From the NCBI RefSeq assembly GCF_965363235.1, contig NC_134844.1, positions 88,188,664 through 88,252,663 of the forward strand: 64,000 nt of DNA, written 5' to 3'. This DNA comes from Mytilus galloprovincialis (taxonomy: Eukaryota; Mollusca; Bivalvia; Mytilida; Mytilidae). The position numbers were made by a program, and so were the translations under genes. Of the stretch, positions 1 through 13,100 are shown one piece after another. The notes below the pieces were generated by a model. That model had not been told where the DNA came from, ran no database searches, and saw only the letters and a program-made list of their open reading frames with translations. Each line of letters starts with the position of its first letter. Position 1 is the stretch's first letter.

Positions 1-110
1 AATTTACGATCATGTCATTTAAGGGGTATACTCATAGAACAGAATTCTTGGTTAGTAGGTGTTGAAAAACCCAATCACAAAAAAAGCTAGCTTTCAACAA
101 TTGCATCAGG

Positions 111-135
111 TATATATATATATATATATATATAT
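111..135. repeat. (TA)n microsatellite
   Basis: About 12 TA units. Similar runs are at 604-623 and about 37602-37621. Confidence 0.9.
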
Positions 136-175
136 GACTGCCAAATTTGTATTAACAGACAATACTTTTAAATAA

Positions 176-480
176 AGGCAACAGTAGTATACCGCTGTTC
201 AAACTCATAAATCCATGGACAAAAAAACAAAATCGGGGTAACAAACTAAAACTGAGGGAAACGCATTAATATAAAAGGAGAACAACGACACAACACTACA
301 ATGTAACACACACAGAAACGGACCAAGCATCAGACAAAATCCCACGAGAATAACAAATATAACATCAAAACCAAATACATGAATTTGGGATAGACAAGTA
401 CCGTGACACGTCTTATCGCAATGTGAATTTACACTCAAAAATAAGAGAAAACAAACGACGCAACGTTAAAATGTAACACA
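176..480 (-). repeat. Dispersed repeat family R2, copy 1
   Basis: R2 is recognised by ttccctcagttttagtttgt, aacccggatttg and gaacagcggtatactactgt. This copy is on the minus strand; it accounts for the 77-codon open stretch at 205-438, which is not a gene. Confidence 0.75.
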
Positions 481-544
481 CACAGAAACGAACTATAATA
501 TAGCAAAGATACTATGAAAAAAATATGCAATAATAATTCGTTCC

Positions 545-625
545 ATGTTATGCGAAAGCAAATTTACAGATTTACATTGTTAGGTTGATGTTTAGACGAG
601 TTGATATATATATATATATATATGT
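545..625 (+). mobile_element. SINE tail fragment
   Basis: gcaaatttacagatttacat and ttaggttgatgtttagacga match the tail of the SINE at 50.4 kb, ending in the same ta repeat. The head is missing (5' truncation). Confidence 0.6.
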
Positions 626-775
626 TCTAACGTGTCAAATACACATATGAACCAAGATATTTAACTTATTTGTTTCTTTTTTCCAATATTGTCAGATGTC
701 ATCACTTCAGTAATATCTTTGATTTAGTTGTCAAGCATTGTTATATCATTTCCAGCCAATTCGTCAACTTTTTGT

Positions 776-781
776 TTTATT
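776..781 (-). promoter_or_regulatory. Candidate polyadenylation signal of gene A
   Basis: AATAAA on the minus strand, 12 bp after the stop codon. It is close to the stop, and such hexamers are frequent by chance in DNA this AT-rich. Confidence 0.25.
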
Positions 782-792
782 TTGTCGGTAGG

Positions 793-1134
793 TTAATCTG
801 GTTTGTCATTAATCTTGTCATCAAATTCCATAGATTTTATCGATTGTAATTCAATAATGTCTTCGATGTTTTCCCGAACAATAGTATTTGCTTTTCTGTG
901 TAAATCAGCAGTTCTAACTGACAATCGCAGTTCGTTTTTAGATGATTTGTTTGCTCGGTTATCCTCTTCTTTTCTTTGATTTCTTTTTTTCTTAGCATTA
1001 TCCCCTACTTTTTGTGTTTTATTGTCTTTTCTGATTTCAACTTCCTCTCCATCCGCTTTAACACTCACATGCATCATGTTTGTGTCTTTCTTGAATCGTA
1101 TTGCATTCAATAAAGTTGTTACAACACAACATAT
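793..1134 (-). CDS. Gene A exon 20: helix 4 end, charged cytoplasmic tail, stop
   Basis: 342 bp, 113 codons and TAA. Opens ICCVVTTLLNAIRF (end of helix 4), then a very hydrophilic tail rich in Lys, Asp, Glu and Asn with a KKKRNQRKEED cluster, ending KINDKPD. Its start matches gene B (ISCIVMTLYDAVRL), but beyond the membrane the two tails are hardly alignable. Confidence 0.85.
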   Translation of the reverse strand: MCCVVTTLLNAIRFKKDTNMMHVSVKADGEEVEIRKDNKTQKVGDNAKKKRNQRKEEDNRANKSSKNELRLSVRTADLHRKANTIVRENIEDIIELQSIKSMEFDDKINDKPD

Positions 1135-4100
1135 CTGAATTAGAGAGTGGCTTAAAATTAGAATATTGTTGTAAACATGGTAGACGCCACCACAAAATCG
1201 ATTTTTTTTTTATAATTATCTGAGACACCTGAACGATTTCATTTCATAAAAAATCTCTTGTGTTTACTTATTGTACCTATATCTTAATAACAAGGTGTAG
1301 GTCCTGAAATTGCAGTTTATTCTCATTAAATTAATCGGGCATGACTAATTGGGTACGCCTTGTATAATCAAGGGGTCCACATACGGCATTCAAAATACAA
1401 TAAGTCAAAAATTCGTGGAATAAAAATGCATTTGATTGATCATCTCCAACTAAAAATCAGACAATATCATAGTGGAAATCCAAAGATGTTCGAAACCTGC
1501 AAATTGATAAACATAAAAGTACACGTCTTATTGACTGTCATGTTTGAATTCGTTGGAAAATTTGTTTAAGGTTTTTTAGAGGTTGACCCACTCGTCCAAA
1601 ATATACATAAAAATATTTGCAACTGGACATTTAGGTGACACAGGATTGAACTTACGTATTCAGACCGAACGTTGCTTCGTATTCATACATCCATCACAGA
1701 CACACAGCCGAACGGATGCCTCACTTTAGCAAGGGTTTACTGTTGTATAAGAGAAGTGCAGGGGTTATTCGCGTCCAGCTGTTAAACGTAAATCTAATCT
1801 TTTCATTAATCATTTGTTTTTTCAATTTGTATTTTTCGGACCTTTTCACTGGTATCAACGTAAGAATCTAAATGTATTACACGATGTTTGATACATGAAT
1901 TGTTGGAATAGATTTACTAACTGTCTGCTTATAATCTGGTATTAAAAAAAATTATTTCTTGATTACAGACACATAAACAAAACCACCAAATATATATATG
2001 ACAAAAAGTTTTGTGCAGAACATTAATTAGTTAGTTGTAAATGAGGTCGGTATATCGTTGATTGACTCATTTATGAAACAAACATTTTAAGTTTGAAAAT
2101 ATAAGTTTACCCCTTAGTTTTATAAAACAATCCCACGGTTTATATTTAGAACTGAAAATGTTTAATATCACGTAACTGTCTTTAAATCAATTAAGTAACT
2201 GTTATTGTATATATCAAGTAAGTTGAATCCGATTTAGACTCGTCACTTCTAGGGGAAGAGGCCTTTTCTGTACTTTTTATGACTTTTTACGATTTCTAAA
2301 TCAGTAAAAGTTTGATGAAAAGTTAATATAGATATTAAAAGACCTCTTCGCAAAAGAACTCTTAAAATCAACCCACCTTCGGGCTCATGGATCTTAGCTT
2401 CCCTTTTTGTTCCGAGATCTTTTATTGTCAATAATAACTTGCCATTGAACTTTTACTATTAAAATTGAGAATGGAAATGGCGAATATGTCAAAGAGACAA
2501 CAACTCGATCAAAGAGATTTTACTGATAACTTCCTTGTCTTTCATTAAAATTTACTATTGATTTAAATTAAAAAGGTACCAATAGTTATGTATGTGTTTT
2601 TTCGGTTTAGTGCTGCGACTTGGATAAAACTCCTGACCGCACATAAAGTATTATAGACCTGTAAAAGTGGTACAGCTAAACATATTTATGTTCTTAGTAA
2701 ACTATGAGAATACCTAAAGCTCACTAGTTGTATTGGGAATTTGGTTAGAAACAATAAAAATAGATTTACTTTTGTGAAGATCTTCCTCAAATATCAATGA
2801 TTGTTTTCCTTCATTCATCCTTCATTCAAATGCTTACCCTTCCGGAGCACCTGATTTCACTCCCGCTTTTAAGTGGAGTTCGTGTTGTTTCCTTATTATT
2901 ATTTATAACTATTGATGTAAATGTCCTTTGGTTTTGTGAGTCTTTGTTTATTCCTTGGTTTTGATTGTTATTGTTCAATAACTAAGTAATTGATTGTCGA
3001 TAGCATGTTTTACAGTCATATTAGAATAAATTTCAAAACTGTGTGAGATTAAGATGTTTAAGAACTATATATAAAAAATAGTTTCCTTACCCTCATCTAA
3101 CGACATATGTTTAATACATTGTGTTACATGTTACATGCATATTGACTCAATCTGATGAGTTCAGCCCTTACCAACTGATTTTAATAGTGTGTTGTACTGT
3201 TACACAAGTGTCCCATGTTAGGGGGAGGGATGGCGCGAGCAATCTGCTTAACCCCGCCACATTTTGTGTGTGATTTGTCCTAGTCAGGAGCATGCAATTC
3301 AGTGGTTGTCGTTTGTTGCTGTATATCATATTTGTTTTTGTTTCATTGTTTTGTACATAAATCAGGCCGTTTTAATTTGGTCTGATGTATGTTGCATTTG
3401 TCATTTCGGGGCATTTCGTGGTAATTTGCGATATTGGCTTTTGCTCATAAGTGATCGCCATACGGTAGCCTATAGTTGTTTGTTTGGGGTTGTTTTTTTT
3501 AACATTCAATTGATATAGTTCTTAACGTCTGCGTCATTTGGTCAATGGTAGACAGTTGTTTCATTGGCAATCAAACCACAACTTCGAATTTTTATATTGA
3601 CTCAGCAAGCATGTATGACCATCACATGCATTATAAATAGATAGGCAAATCGACTCAACTTGGGCATATCAACGCAATTAGTGTCCTTATATATTGTATA
3701 TTGTTTAAAACCCTCTTACATTGACATCAGGGAGCAATCAGTTATAAGTCATGGCCTCCGTTCACAAAAGTTTCCTCGATTTACCACAAGTCAGCAGCAA
3801 ACTATACAAAGTACCAATGAATGCAAAAAGTACAACCTTCTGTAAAACGAAGTCCTGACTTGATACTACTACATTGAAAACCTGTTTAACTATACGATAG
3901 TGGAATTATAGCCATCGAACTAAGAGTTACAAGTGGTAAAGTTGAAGTTATCCATTCGAAAATGATGGAGACGCAATCAAAAGTTGGTTGCCCGTTAAGG
4001 AATATCTGCCCCACGTATCATGCATATGGCGATGGATATGTTTAAATTGTCGAAACCAGAATCCCGTCCTCTTTTCCTAGAATGTGACATCATTGAATGT

Positions 4101-7100
4101 GTACTTGCAATAGCAACACGATAGTTACCACTTGTTGACCACCTGAAATTACTCCCCGCTTTTTGGTAGGGTTCATGTGCTCAGTGTTTGGTGTTTTATG
4201 CTTTGTATCATAGACTGTTGTTTTGTCTTTTCGTCGTTTTTCGATTTTTGCCTTTGTATTGACAGATTTTCTTCAACTTTTGTGTTTGATTATCTCTATG
4301 ATGTCTTTTTTATGCATTATCATATGTGAAATTATGCGGAAGTGCAGCATAAAATAAGGGAAACACGTGAAAAACCTTTTTACAACATATTATGTAAGAA
4401 TAAAAGGAAACTGGAAGTAAACTTAAAAAACACTTTTTTACACATATTCATACTCACCACTACAAAAATGATCATAGCCATGAATACAATGAAGATTGTG
4501 TTGTATATTTCTAATCTTTCTTTAACTGCAACATCACATGACTAAAAGACATAGTTGGCAAACTTAATTTCTTGGACACACAATGGAGTCCTATATTTGT
4601 TGTACATATCAATGTTTTGTTTAAATCACATGTTTTAAAACAATAAAGCAATATTTTTTCTGCGATGAGTTTTTTACAAGCTGATTGCCGAACTAAATTA
4701 AGTACCAGGATTGGTATTTTTCATCACAATTTGTAAAACAGTGTGTCCAAAACCCATTTAAATAGACCGTTGAGCACAAATTAGTTAGTTTTACAATAAA
4801 ACATCTATTAATCCGTTTATAATCCGTTTAATGAAGAATAATTCATTATTATTTATGATGTCTTTCATGGAGACTTTATAGCTATTTGATCATTTCGTAT
4901 TTCGTAAAACATTACATTTATGAAAATATCAAATGCTATTTCTTATATAATGACATTTTGATTAGATTAATAAGAGCCTTGGAAAAGATATATCATGTTG
5001 ATAAAGCATACCCTAAAGTTAGAGATTTAAATAATTAACCTGTGAGCGATAGTAGCCGTCTAGCATAGAAGTTGTACAGTTGCTATCTGTTCTCGTAGAG
5101 TAAGGGAAGACATCAGTCTGAGATATACAACATTGTACTGGAATTCGTTGACCTGCTGATCTGTCACCATATACATACCAGTAGGTAGATTTAAATGACG
5201 ATTCTATCCTAGGTCCTACTCCACAACATTCTGCCTACATGAAAAGTTAACAGATGTTTTATTCAGAGTTTCCTCAAATTGATATCTACTTTTAAAAGTT
5301 GTCAGTGGTATATATATGCATATGATCCCACTGATCACTTAAACAAAATCATAAAGAGACAAACGACAGACTTCTGAAAAATTGCGATAACTTGTATTCA
5401 ATTTAACATTATATCAGCAGTTTTTCTAAGATTTTCAGATCATGCATATACTTTATCTATAATAATTAGCTGACTATTTTCCTTCTGATATTGTTTGTCC
5501 ATCTGTCAATTGAGATTTATTCACAACACTTAAAAAAACAGTCTTGGATAAGTTTTAAAGGTACTATATTAATACATGTATGTATCCGTAGTGTAGTAAT
5601 AATGTTTTAACTCTTTTCGTGTCATCATACCTGTACAAATAGTGTGTTCCACGAAAATGATAATGACAAATCATGTGTTGCTGATTTGTCAGAGTAATCA
5701 TAACCACCATTAGTACTATTGAACTGTTTCATAAGTTCATCTTCTAGCTCTGAAGATACCTGTAAGTTAAATCAATGTAGTGTACGTCCATATGAATAAA
5801 CGGATATGTGTATCAAAAGTAAGAGTGAGCAGGTAAGCGGGGAACCAACCCAACAAAACTATAAAGCAAAGCAATCTTAGCACACGGTATTCAATTATTT
5901 ACAACTGTTGGGTTAATATTCTTAATTCTTATCGCAATCATATCTAACATGTCTAAATATGATATTTATATTGCCAGACATTATCCTTCTGTATTAATAT
6001 GGGTTTTATACCTATTTTTTTTAAATACTAGTATGTCATAAAGATAGTTTGAGCAGAAACTACATGTCCTTTAACTATCTATTTTTATTCTTGTACATGT
6101 CTATAAATAAAAAAATCTATTTAATTTTTTATTCTTGTACGTGTTTATAAATAAAACAAATCTATTTTATTTCCATTCTTGTACGTGTCTTTAAATAAAA
6201 CAAATCTATTTTAGTTTCATTCTTGTACGTGTCTATAAATAAAGCAAATTTATTTTATTTTTAGAAATTCACCTGTAGTAATATAAACGTCACAAAAAGA
6301 CGTCCCATTTTGTGAAGTTGGTCCATTCATGTGACGCGCAGTTTATATTTCGTTTGTGGTGTCATGGTGTGGTGTCATGGGAAGTGTCCGGTGTTATTCT
6401 TTGGTTTACATGTTGTCATGTACTATTATATTATTACTATGATATCTGTGATGATTGTTCTTGCGTTTGCTTGTACTGTATTCCTGTCCGGTAGTGTTAT
6501 CATTTTATTAACGGTATTTTTAACATTGTTATATAAACAGAAGGTTTGGCTAGCCATACAACCAATTTCAACCCACCATTTTTTTCTTAAAAAGTCCTGT
6601 ACAAAGTCAGGAATATGGCATTTGTTATCAAACAGTCTGTTTCAATTTATATTGGTGTTTGCTTTTGTTGCAGTTCAGTGTACCTGTTGTTTTATTGTTT
6701 TCCTCCTATAGTTGATGTGTTTCCCTCGGTTTTAGTTTGTTACTCGGATTTGTTTTCGCTTTATCGAATTATGACTATTGAACAGCGGTATACTACTGTT
6801 GCCTTATTTGTAACATCTGACTATTTCAATTCAACTTAGGAAATACTAAACCGTCAATACAAACTCCTAGATACGTTATACATTGGATTAGCATCACGTC
6901 ACTTTGGCTCTTTTAATTAAATTACTTCCCTTAGCTGTAGATTGAAAAATAGAAAATTGCTGATCATCAAGTCTGTTTCCGTCTTTGATCTTAAACTAAC
7001 GTGTCTCTGAAAACTTCCTCAGGTGGATATTTACAAATATGCTATGTAGTGCAAAGGAAAAATGCGTAGAATTTGAGGGTTAAGAAAATGGAAAGGAATA

Positions 7101-10100
7101 AATTAGTTAAATTGAAAAGGCTGAAAGTTTTTAGTGTTGATAAGGTTCATTTGTACACGAACACAAGACAAAAATATGTACAATTTACCAATATGCGGAC
7201 AAAACGTTAATGTAATTACGAATTGGCATATTTGAATATTTACTTAAGGGGCATGCATATTCCTATTGAAATGGATGTCAACATAATACGACAATATGGC
7301 CGCTATGCAAATTAGTAAAGTACTCAACATGTTGCCATATATGGCCACTGTAATCATATCCTACTTTTTTCATACTAGACAATTATTTAAATGAAGTTAA
7401 TTCTTGTAAATACGTAGATTTATTTCCAATTATTTTACAAAATATGTACAGTGGTATCATTTATCAATTACTCTGAGTTAGTCATTTGTAAAATAAATGT
7501 TATACAATTTAACGGTCGAAACACTCCCACATGTTGTGACAAACTTGAAGTAACGAGAACACTTTTTGCAAAAATAAATCCATGAAATATATCATAGAGT
7601 ATCATACTTCTTTGAATTTTAGCATACAATATTGTGTATTGTTTTGCAAATTAAGTATAACGACTAGGAAATATTTAAAAACTGTTGGTGATACAACATG
7701 TACAATAACTATATTAGATTTTTATTTTAAAGCTCTAATTAGTTATTTATGGGGGGAAATGACCAACATCCGAATATCCATTTTACTTCAAAATCTAATA
7801 CAAATAACGAGTCACTTTTCATACAAACATAATTACCAACATTTTGTTTTATGTACTTTTGTATAGATTAATTCATCCTTAAAAGAGAGACTAAAGATTC
7901 AGGAAGGATATTCAAATTGCACTATAAAAGAATATTAATGAAAAGTATGAGTTTGCTTTTTTTCTAGAACATAAACCTTACGAATGTCTGTAAAACTGTT
8001 GTTCTCCGAATGTCATGCTATATTTTTAGGAACATTTACTTCAATATAATTTGACAAATTTAAACGACATCTTCGGAAAATTACACAATATATGCAAATG
8101 GAGAACTAAAGAAAAACATTTTATATTTATCCAATTTTTAGTTCTATGATCGTTTTGCAGAAAGTTTTTTCCACGATGCTATCAAACACAACAATTGGAG
8201 CAACAGAATAATTAACGTTTATATCTGTTTGACATTTATCTCCTCTTCATATTTTCTCATATTTCCCTTAATGAGTTTCCTTTTATTCGATGGATACTAG
8301 AATCAATTTAGGAAAATTTGTTTTATTTACACAGATCTTGATATCATTTTTTTTAATAACGTTATAAAACACGAAGCTAGTCAGACGAAAAGGCAAATGT
8401 GTGGTCACACCATAAAGTATAACGAATAAACATATTTTAACAAAGCTACAATCACTATACGAAGTATTATTACGAATAAACGAATTATGTATTTCTGGAA
8501 CTTACATTATTGAAAAAAATCACCCATAATCCTTCTTGAAGAAGATTTGCAACTGCCACGATACACAATACCCCAGCACTCTAGTAAAACAGAAAGTAGG
8601 CCAGTATTAATGTAAAATACTTTACTATTTGCTATTATTTGTGTGTTTTTCTGTCTTGTATGTTCTCCCATTTATTTGTATTGTAGTCCTGTCATGTAAT
8701 GTTGTCATGTAATGTTGTCATTTTAAAGTTATAATTAACATTGCTATAAAAGCGGTAGGTTTGGCCAGCCACAAAACCAGGTTCAACCCACCATTTTTTC
8801 TTTAAATGTCCTGTACCAAGTCAGGAAAATGACCATTGTTATATTATAGTTTGTTTCTTGTTTGTGTTGCATTTTAGTCATGTGTCGTTGTTCTTATCTT
8901 ATATATGATGTTTTTCCCTCAGTTTTAGTTTGTAACCCGGATTTGTTTTTTCCTCAATCGATTTATGAATTTCGAACAGCGATATACTTCTGTTGCCTAT
9001 ATCTAGTCACAACAATAACATTAACGATACCAATGTTTCTGCATCAGATGCATTTTCTGTGGAGCAGGATTTGATTACCCTTCCGGAGCACCTGAGATCA
9101 CCCCCAGTTTTTGGCGGGGTTCGTGTTACGTAGTCTTGAGATTTCTATGCTGTGTCTTATGTACTATTATTTCTTTTTTAGCCATGGCGTTGTCAGTTTA
9201 TTTTCGATTTATGAGTTTGACTGTCCCTTTGGTATCTTTCGCCCCTCTTTTCCACAAGAAATGTCTCTTCAGTGATGTTCAGGGCTTAAATATTTAAAAA
9301 TCCAAAACTTATTAAGAATTGAAGAGATGATAAAACCAAAAAGGATAAAAAGTGTAGCCAAAACCAGACATGGAATCAGCGGTATGCATACGAGAGATAT
9401 ACTCTCTTATTTTCTATCTTAATTTAAAGAAATTTCTAAAATTTTAAAACAACAAATTTTAATTACACAATACCGTGTAACCGTATTTGGCTTGTGATGC
9501 TCTCGAGGACTAACATACCACCAGCAGAGGTATCGACCCAGTGGTAGTAATAACATTAACGGTATCAATTTTACTGCACCAGATGCGCATTTTGACAATT
9601 TAAAGGGAGGCGAAATCTACCAATGGTACATTAAAACTTATAAGTAGACAAATAACTGACAACTCCATGGCACAAATAGAAAAAGATCAAAAGAAAACCA
9701 AGAGTAAACAAAACAATTCTCTTCAGTGATGGTTGAGGCCAAACAATTTGAAAATCCAAAACGTATTAGGAATTGAAGAGCTGATGAAAACCAAAAAGAA
9801 CAAAATTATAGCAAAAGCCGGCCAAGGAATCAGAGCTTTGCATGCGGAAGATACATTCATTAATTCTGCATTTTTATGCAAGTACCGAAGTACTGGCTCC
9901 TGGGCTGGAGATGCCATCGGGTATATCATAATAGGGTGTTTCGGGCCGGTTTTTTTTGTCTCACATCAATACAATCTCCTCGTTATTTGCCAAATCTAGT
10001 GATTGTGATAGAATGTGTTTGTGACATAATATGTTCAAGCAGCGGAATATTCTATAATTGACTTATTTCTTGAGGATTTGAGAGACAAAACTCAATTACT

Positions 10101-13100
10101 TGAACAGAGGGAACACAGCAAGACGGGTAAATTCACAGCATAATTTAGTCTTAAATGAAATTAATGCAGTTACATCTCCATTTAAATTAAATTGCTTTCA
10201 TGTTAATAAAAAACATCAATATGAAGAAGAAACATTATCGTACGACATCAATATAAATTCAATATATATATATGAAAATTACAGATATTATCTTAAATTT
10301 TCGATGCTCTAACAAATTTCATCAGCAATATAAAACTTTTTAAATAAACTCGTCATAGATAAGTTTAAATACAGCCTTTTCAGATATTTCTTTTCTACCA
10401 TAAAGTTACGCCAATCAAATGCTAAATGCACTGTTACGAAAACAGAGAGAAACCAAGACATTAAATTGCTGTATGACATTGAAAACAATTAGAACAAAAA
10501 TAGTACTTACGACAAAACTAAGAACTGATTTCCATTTCGGTAAGGCCATAACAATGAATGAAAATATAACAACTGCTATTGATAGAGACGAAAAAGTTAC
10601 AGTCACAATTGAAAACGTGTTGATAGCACTTGTGAAGGTATGATCAGCAATGTTTATTTTTGAAAATAATTCTTGTATATCAGAGTTTCCAAAAACTTTG
10701 TCAAATCGTATGTTGATGGCTAGACAAATCACCACAATGTTGAATATCTGTTAAATAAAACAATCAGTAATTCACAACCGTGTATAGTTATTTGCAATCA
10801 GTTCAGTACATACGCGTATATTCTTCAACAATCTTTTTGTGTAGGAATCAGACATATTCATTACTAATAGCATGATGTCTCTGACTTACAGAATATGTGT
10901 ATGACATTCATTTACCTGCATCTATGGTGTCGAAAAAATGAAACTAACTGAATATGCTGGTTTTAATTTGATTGACACCTTACAAATTTTGATGATATTC
11001 ATCTACTACTTATTAATCTCTGCAGTTGAGTTTGCTCTTTATCTTTGATCTTTTGTTCGTTCATTTAATTGTTAGTTAATAAATAAGTCGGTGTTTGTTG
11101 CGTAATATTGAACTTCTAAACACTAGGCCAATATAAGAATAAGTAGATGGGGTATGGTTACCAATGAGACACCATCCACCAGACGACCGAGTGTCACCGT
11201 ACGGTGTTTAACAATGAGCAAAATCGATACCGCATAATAAGCAATAGAATGCATCGAAATGTCAAATGGAAAACAAACGAAAAAAACTAACGAGATAAAT
11301 TATATACGAAACAACAAACAAGTATGTTGTAGAGCATACACGATAGCCACTGAATTACAGGCTTCTGACTTGGAACAGGCACATAAAGAATGTGGCTGGT
11401 TTAAACATGTTTGCAGGCGCCCATTCCTCCTCTAACATCATACAGTGATGTAACAGCACAACATAAGAGCAAACTTTAAAAATAAGTTGAAAAGGGCTTT
11501 ACTCACGAAAACTATACAAAGCAAAGACGACTTCTGGCGATGACGTGTATTTTAGTCAACTTCTTATACTGGTTTGTTGTATCAGCGAAATTTTGCATAT
11601 ATATCCTACCATATTCTACATAATATAGACTAAAGCGGTATGCAAAAATGTCAAAGAAAAACAATCAAATGACACTTACAAAAATATTCTATTATCTAGC
11701 ATCCAAGGATAAAATATATACTGTTTAATCACAAATAAACATCCAAGAGAAATAAAGTGAAGCAGTGATATTTTTGTCCTATAAAGTAAAGATATAATAG
11801 TAGAAAAATACATTTTTTACTTTTAAAATAAGACATGTAAGAGCACGATTTTTACTATATGCATGAGCGTGTTATACCATAACATACATACAAATAAAAT
11901 TGCTAGAAATTCTTAATATTTGGAGTTTTTATAAGCATAATTGTATTTTTCCTTATATGATTTATTGCATGTATTGTATATATATTATAGTGATTCTGAC
12001 ATTTCCTAATCGATTATTATGTTGTTTTCCATTATATTACTATTGAATGCTGACATCAAATGTTTTCACGTAGGAATAATGTGGTGGGTGTTTTATGTTA
12101 CAATATATGTTTGGTAATCATGTATCCTTTCAATAAAACATACCACGGACAAAACAAAGTCTAAGTTTAAGAACTTCCTTGACAGATCAAGAGTTATTTT
12201 GTTATAAATTTATAACACAAGGCTATAGTAAAAGTTTTCTAATGCTTTATTGTTGGCAGCCCGAGTTGTTTGAACTAGCAATGCTAAGGCGTGTCTCCTT
12301 AATAGCTAATCGATGCTCAATTCTTACGTTTTCACCTTTTCTTCGTTTTGTATTACCCCACATGTCTTATTTATGACCATTAATTCTCAAATTTTTCCAT
12401 GCAACCACTTTATTTCTATAAAAATGTTTAAACGACATCGCAAATAACCTATTGATAAAAAATCATTTTGATTCTTTTGTCACTTAGAATAAATTTTTCA
12501 CATAGCTCTACATAAGTTTTTCTAAAGATCTCACATTAAAAATCTTGTTTTTGTTGCTTTTTTATTTTTGTGTCTTTGGGTTTTTTCTTCTTTTTTTCTA
12601 TTTGTTTTTGGGGGAGTGGGTGGGGCTTGGTCAGTTAGTTTTTGAAGTCATAAGTCGAAAACAATATACAAAACACTGTTCAACTTTTATATTTGCTAAA
12701 CCAATGACAAAATTAGGCCAAAAATTAAAAAATGACATCACAAACAAAAAATTAATGTGATTCGGTTCTGTTAAGAAGTTCCCACATTTATAAACAAATT
12801 TGGTATGAAAAAAAACTAGGTGTATATTTTTCAAACATCCTCGGTTATGGTTAAATAATACGATATATGCCACATTTGTCATGTTTTAATTATATATTGC
12901 ACCATAAACCCATAATTAATATACGATACACTTGTTTATGTTGTTACCTCTTCCAGTTACTAACACAGAATGATTTTATTTCTTTAAACATCTTTCTGAA
13001 TATTACAGACTTAGCATTCAATGTTGCTCCTGTTGGGTTTTCAGCGCTTTCTGTCAACATTATAACGAGATATTCTTTGCTAACAAATACGAAACCAATA

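Noticed and set aside
6331-6711. 126-codon hydrophobic open frame, and a 127-codon one at 58385-58768
   Set aside because: Both lie in copies of the R2 repeat but in different frames, so the reading is not conserved.
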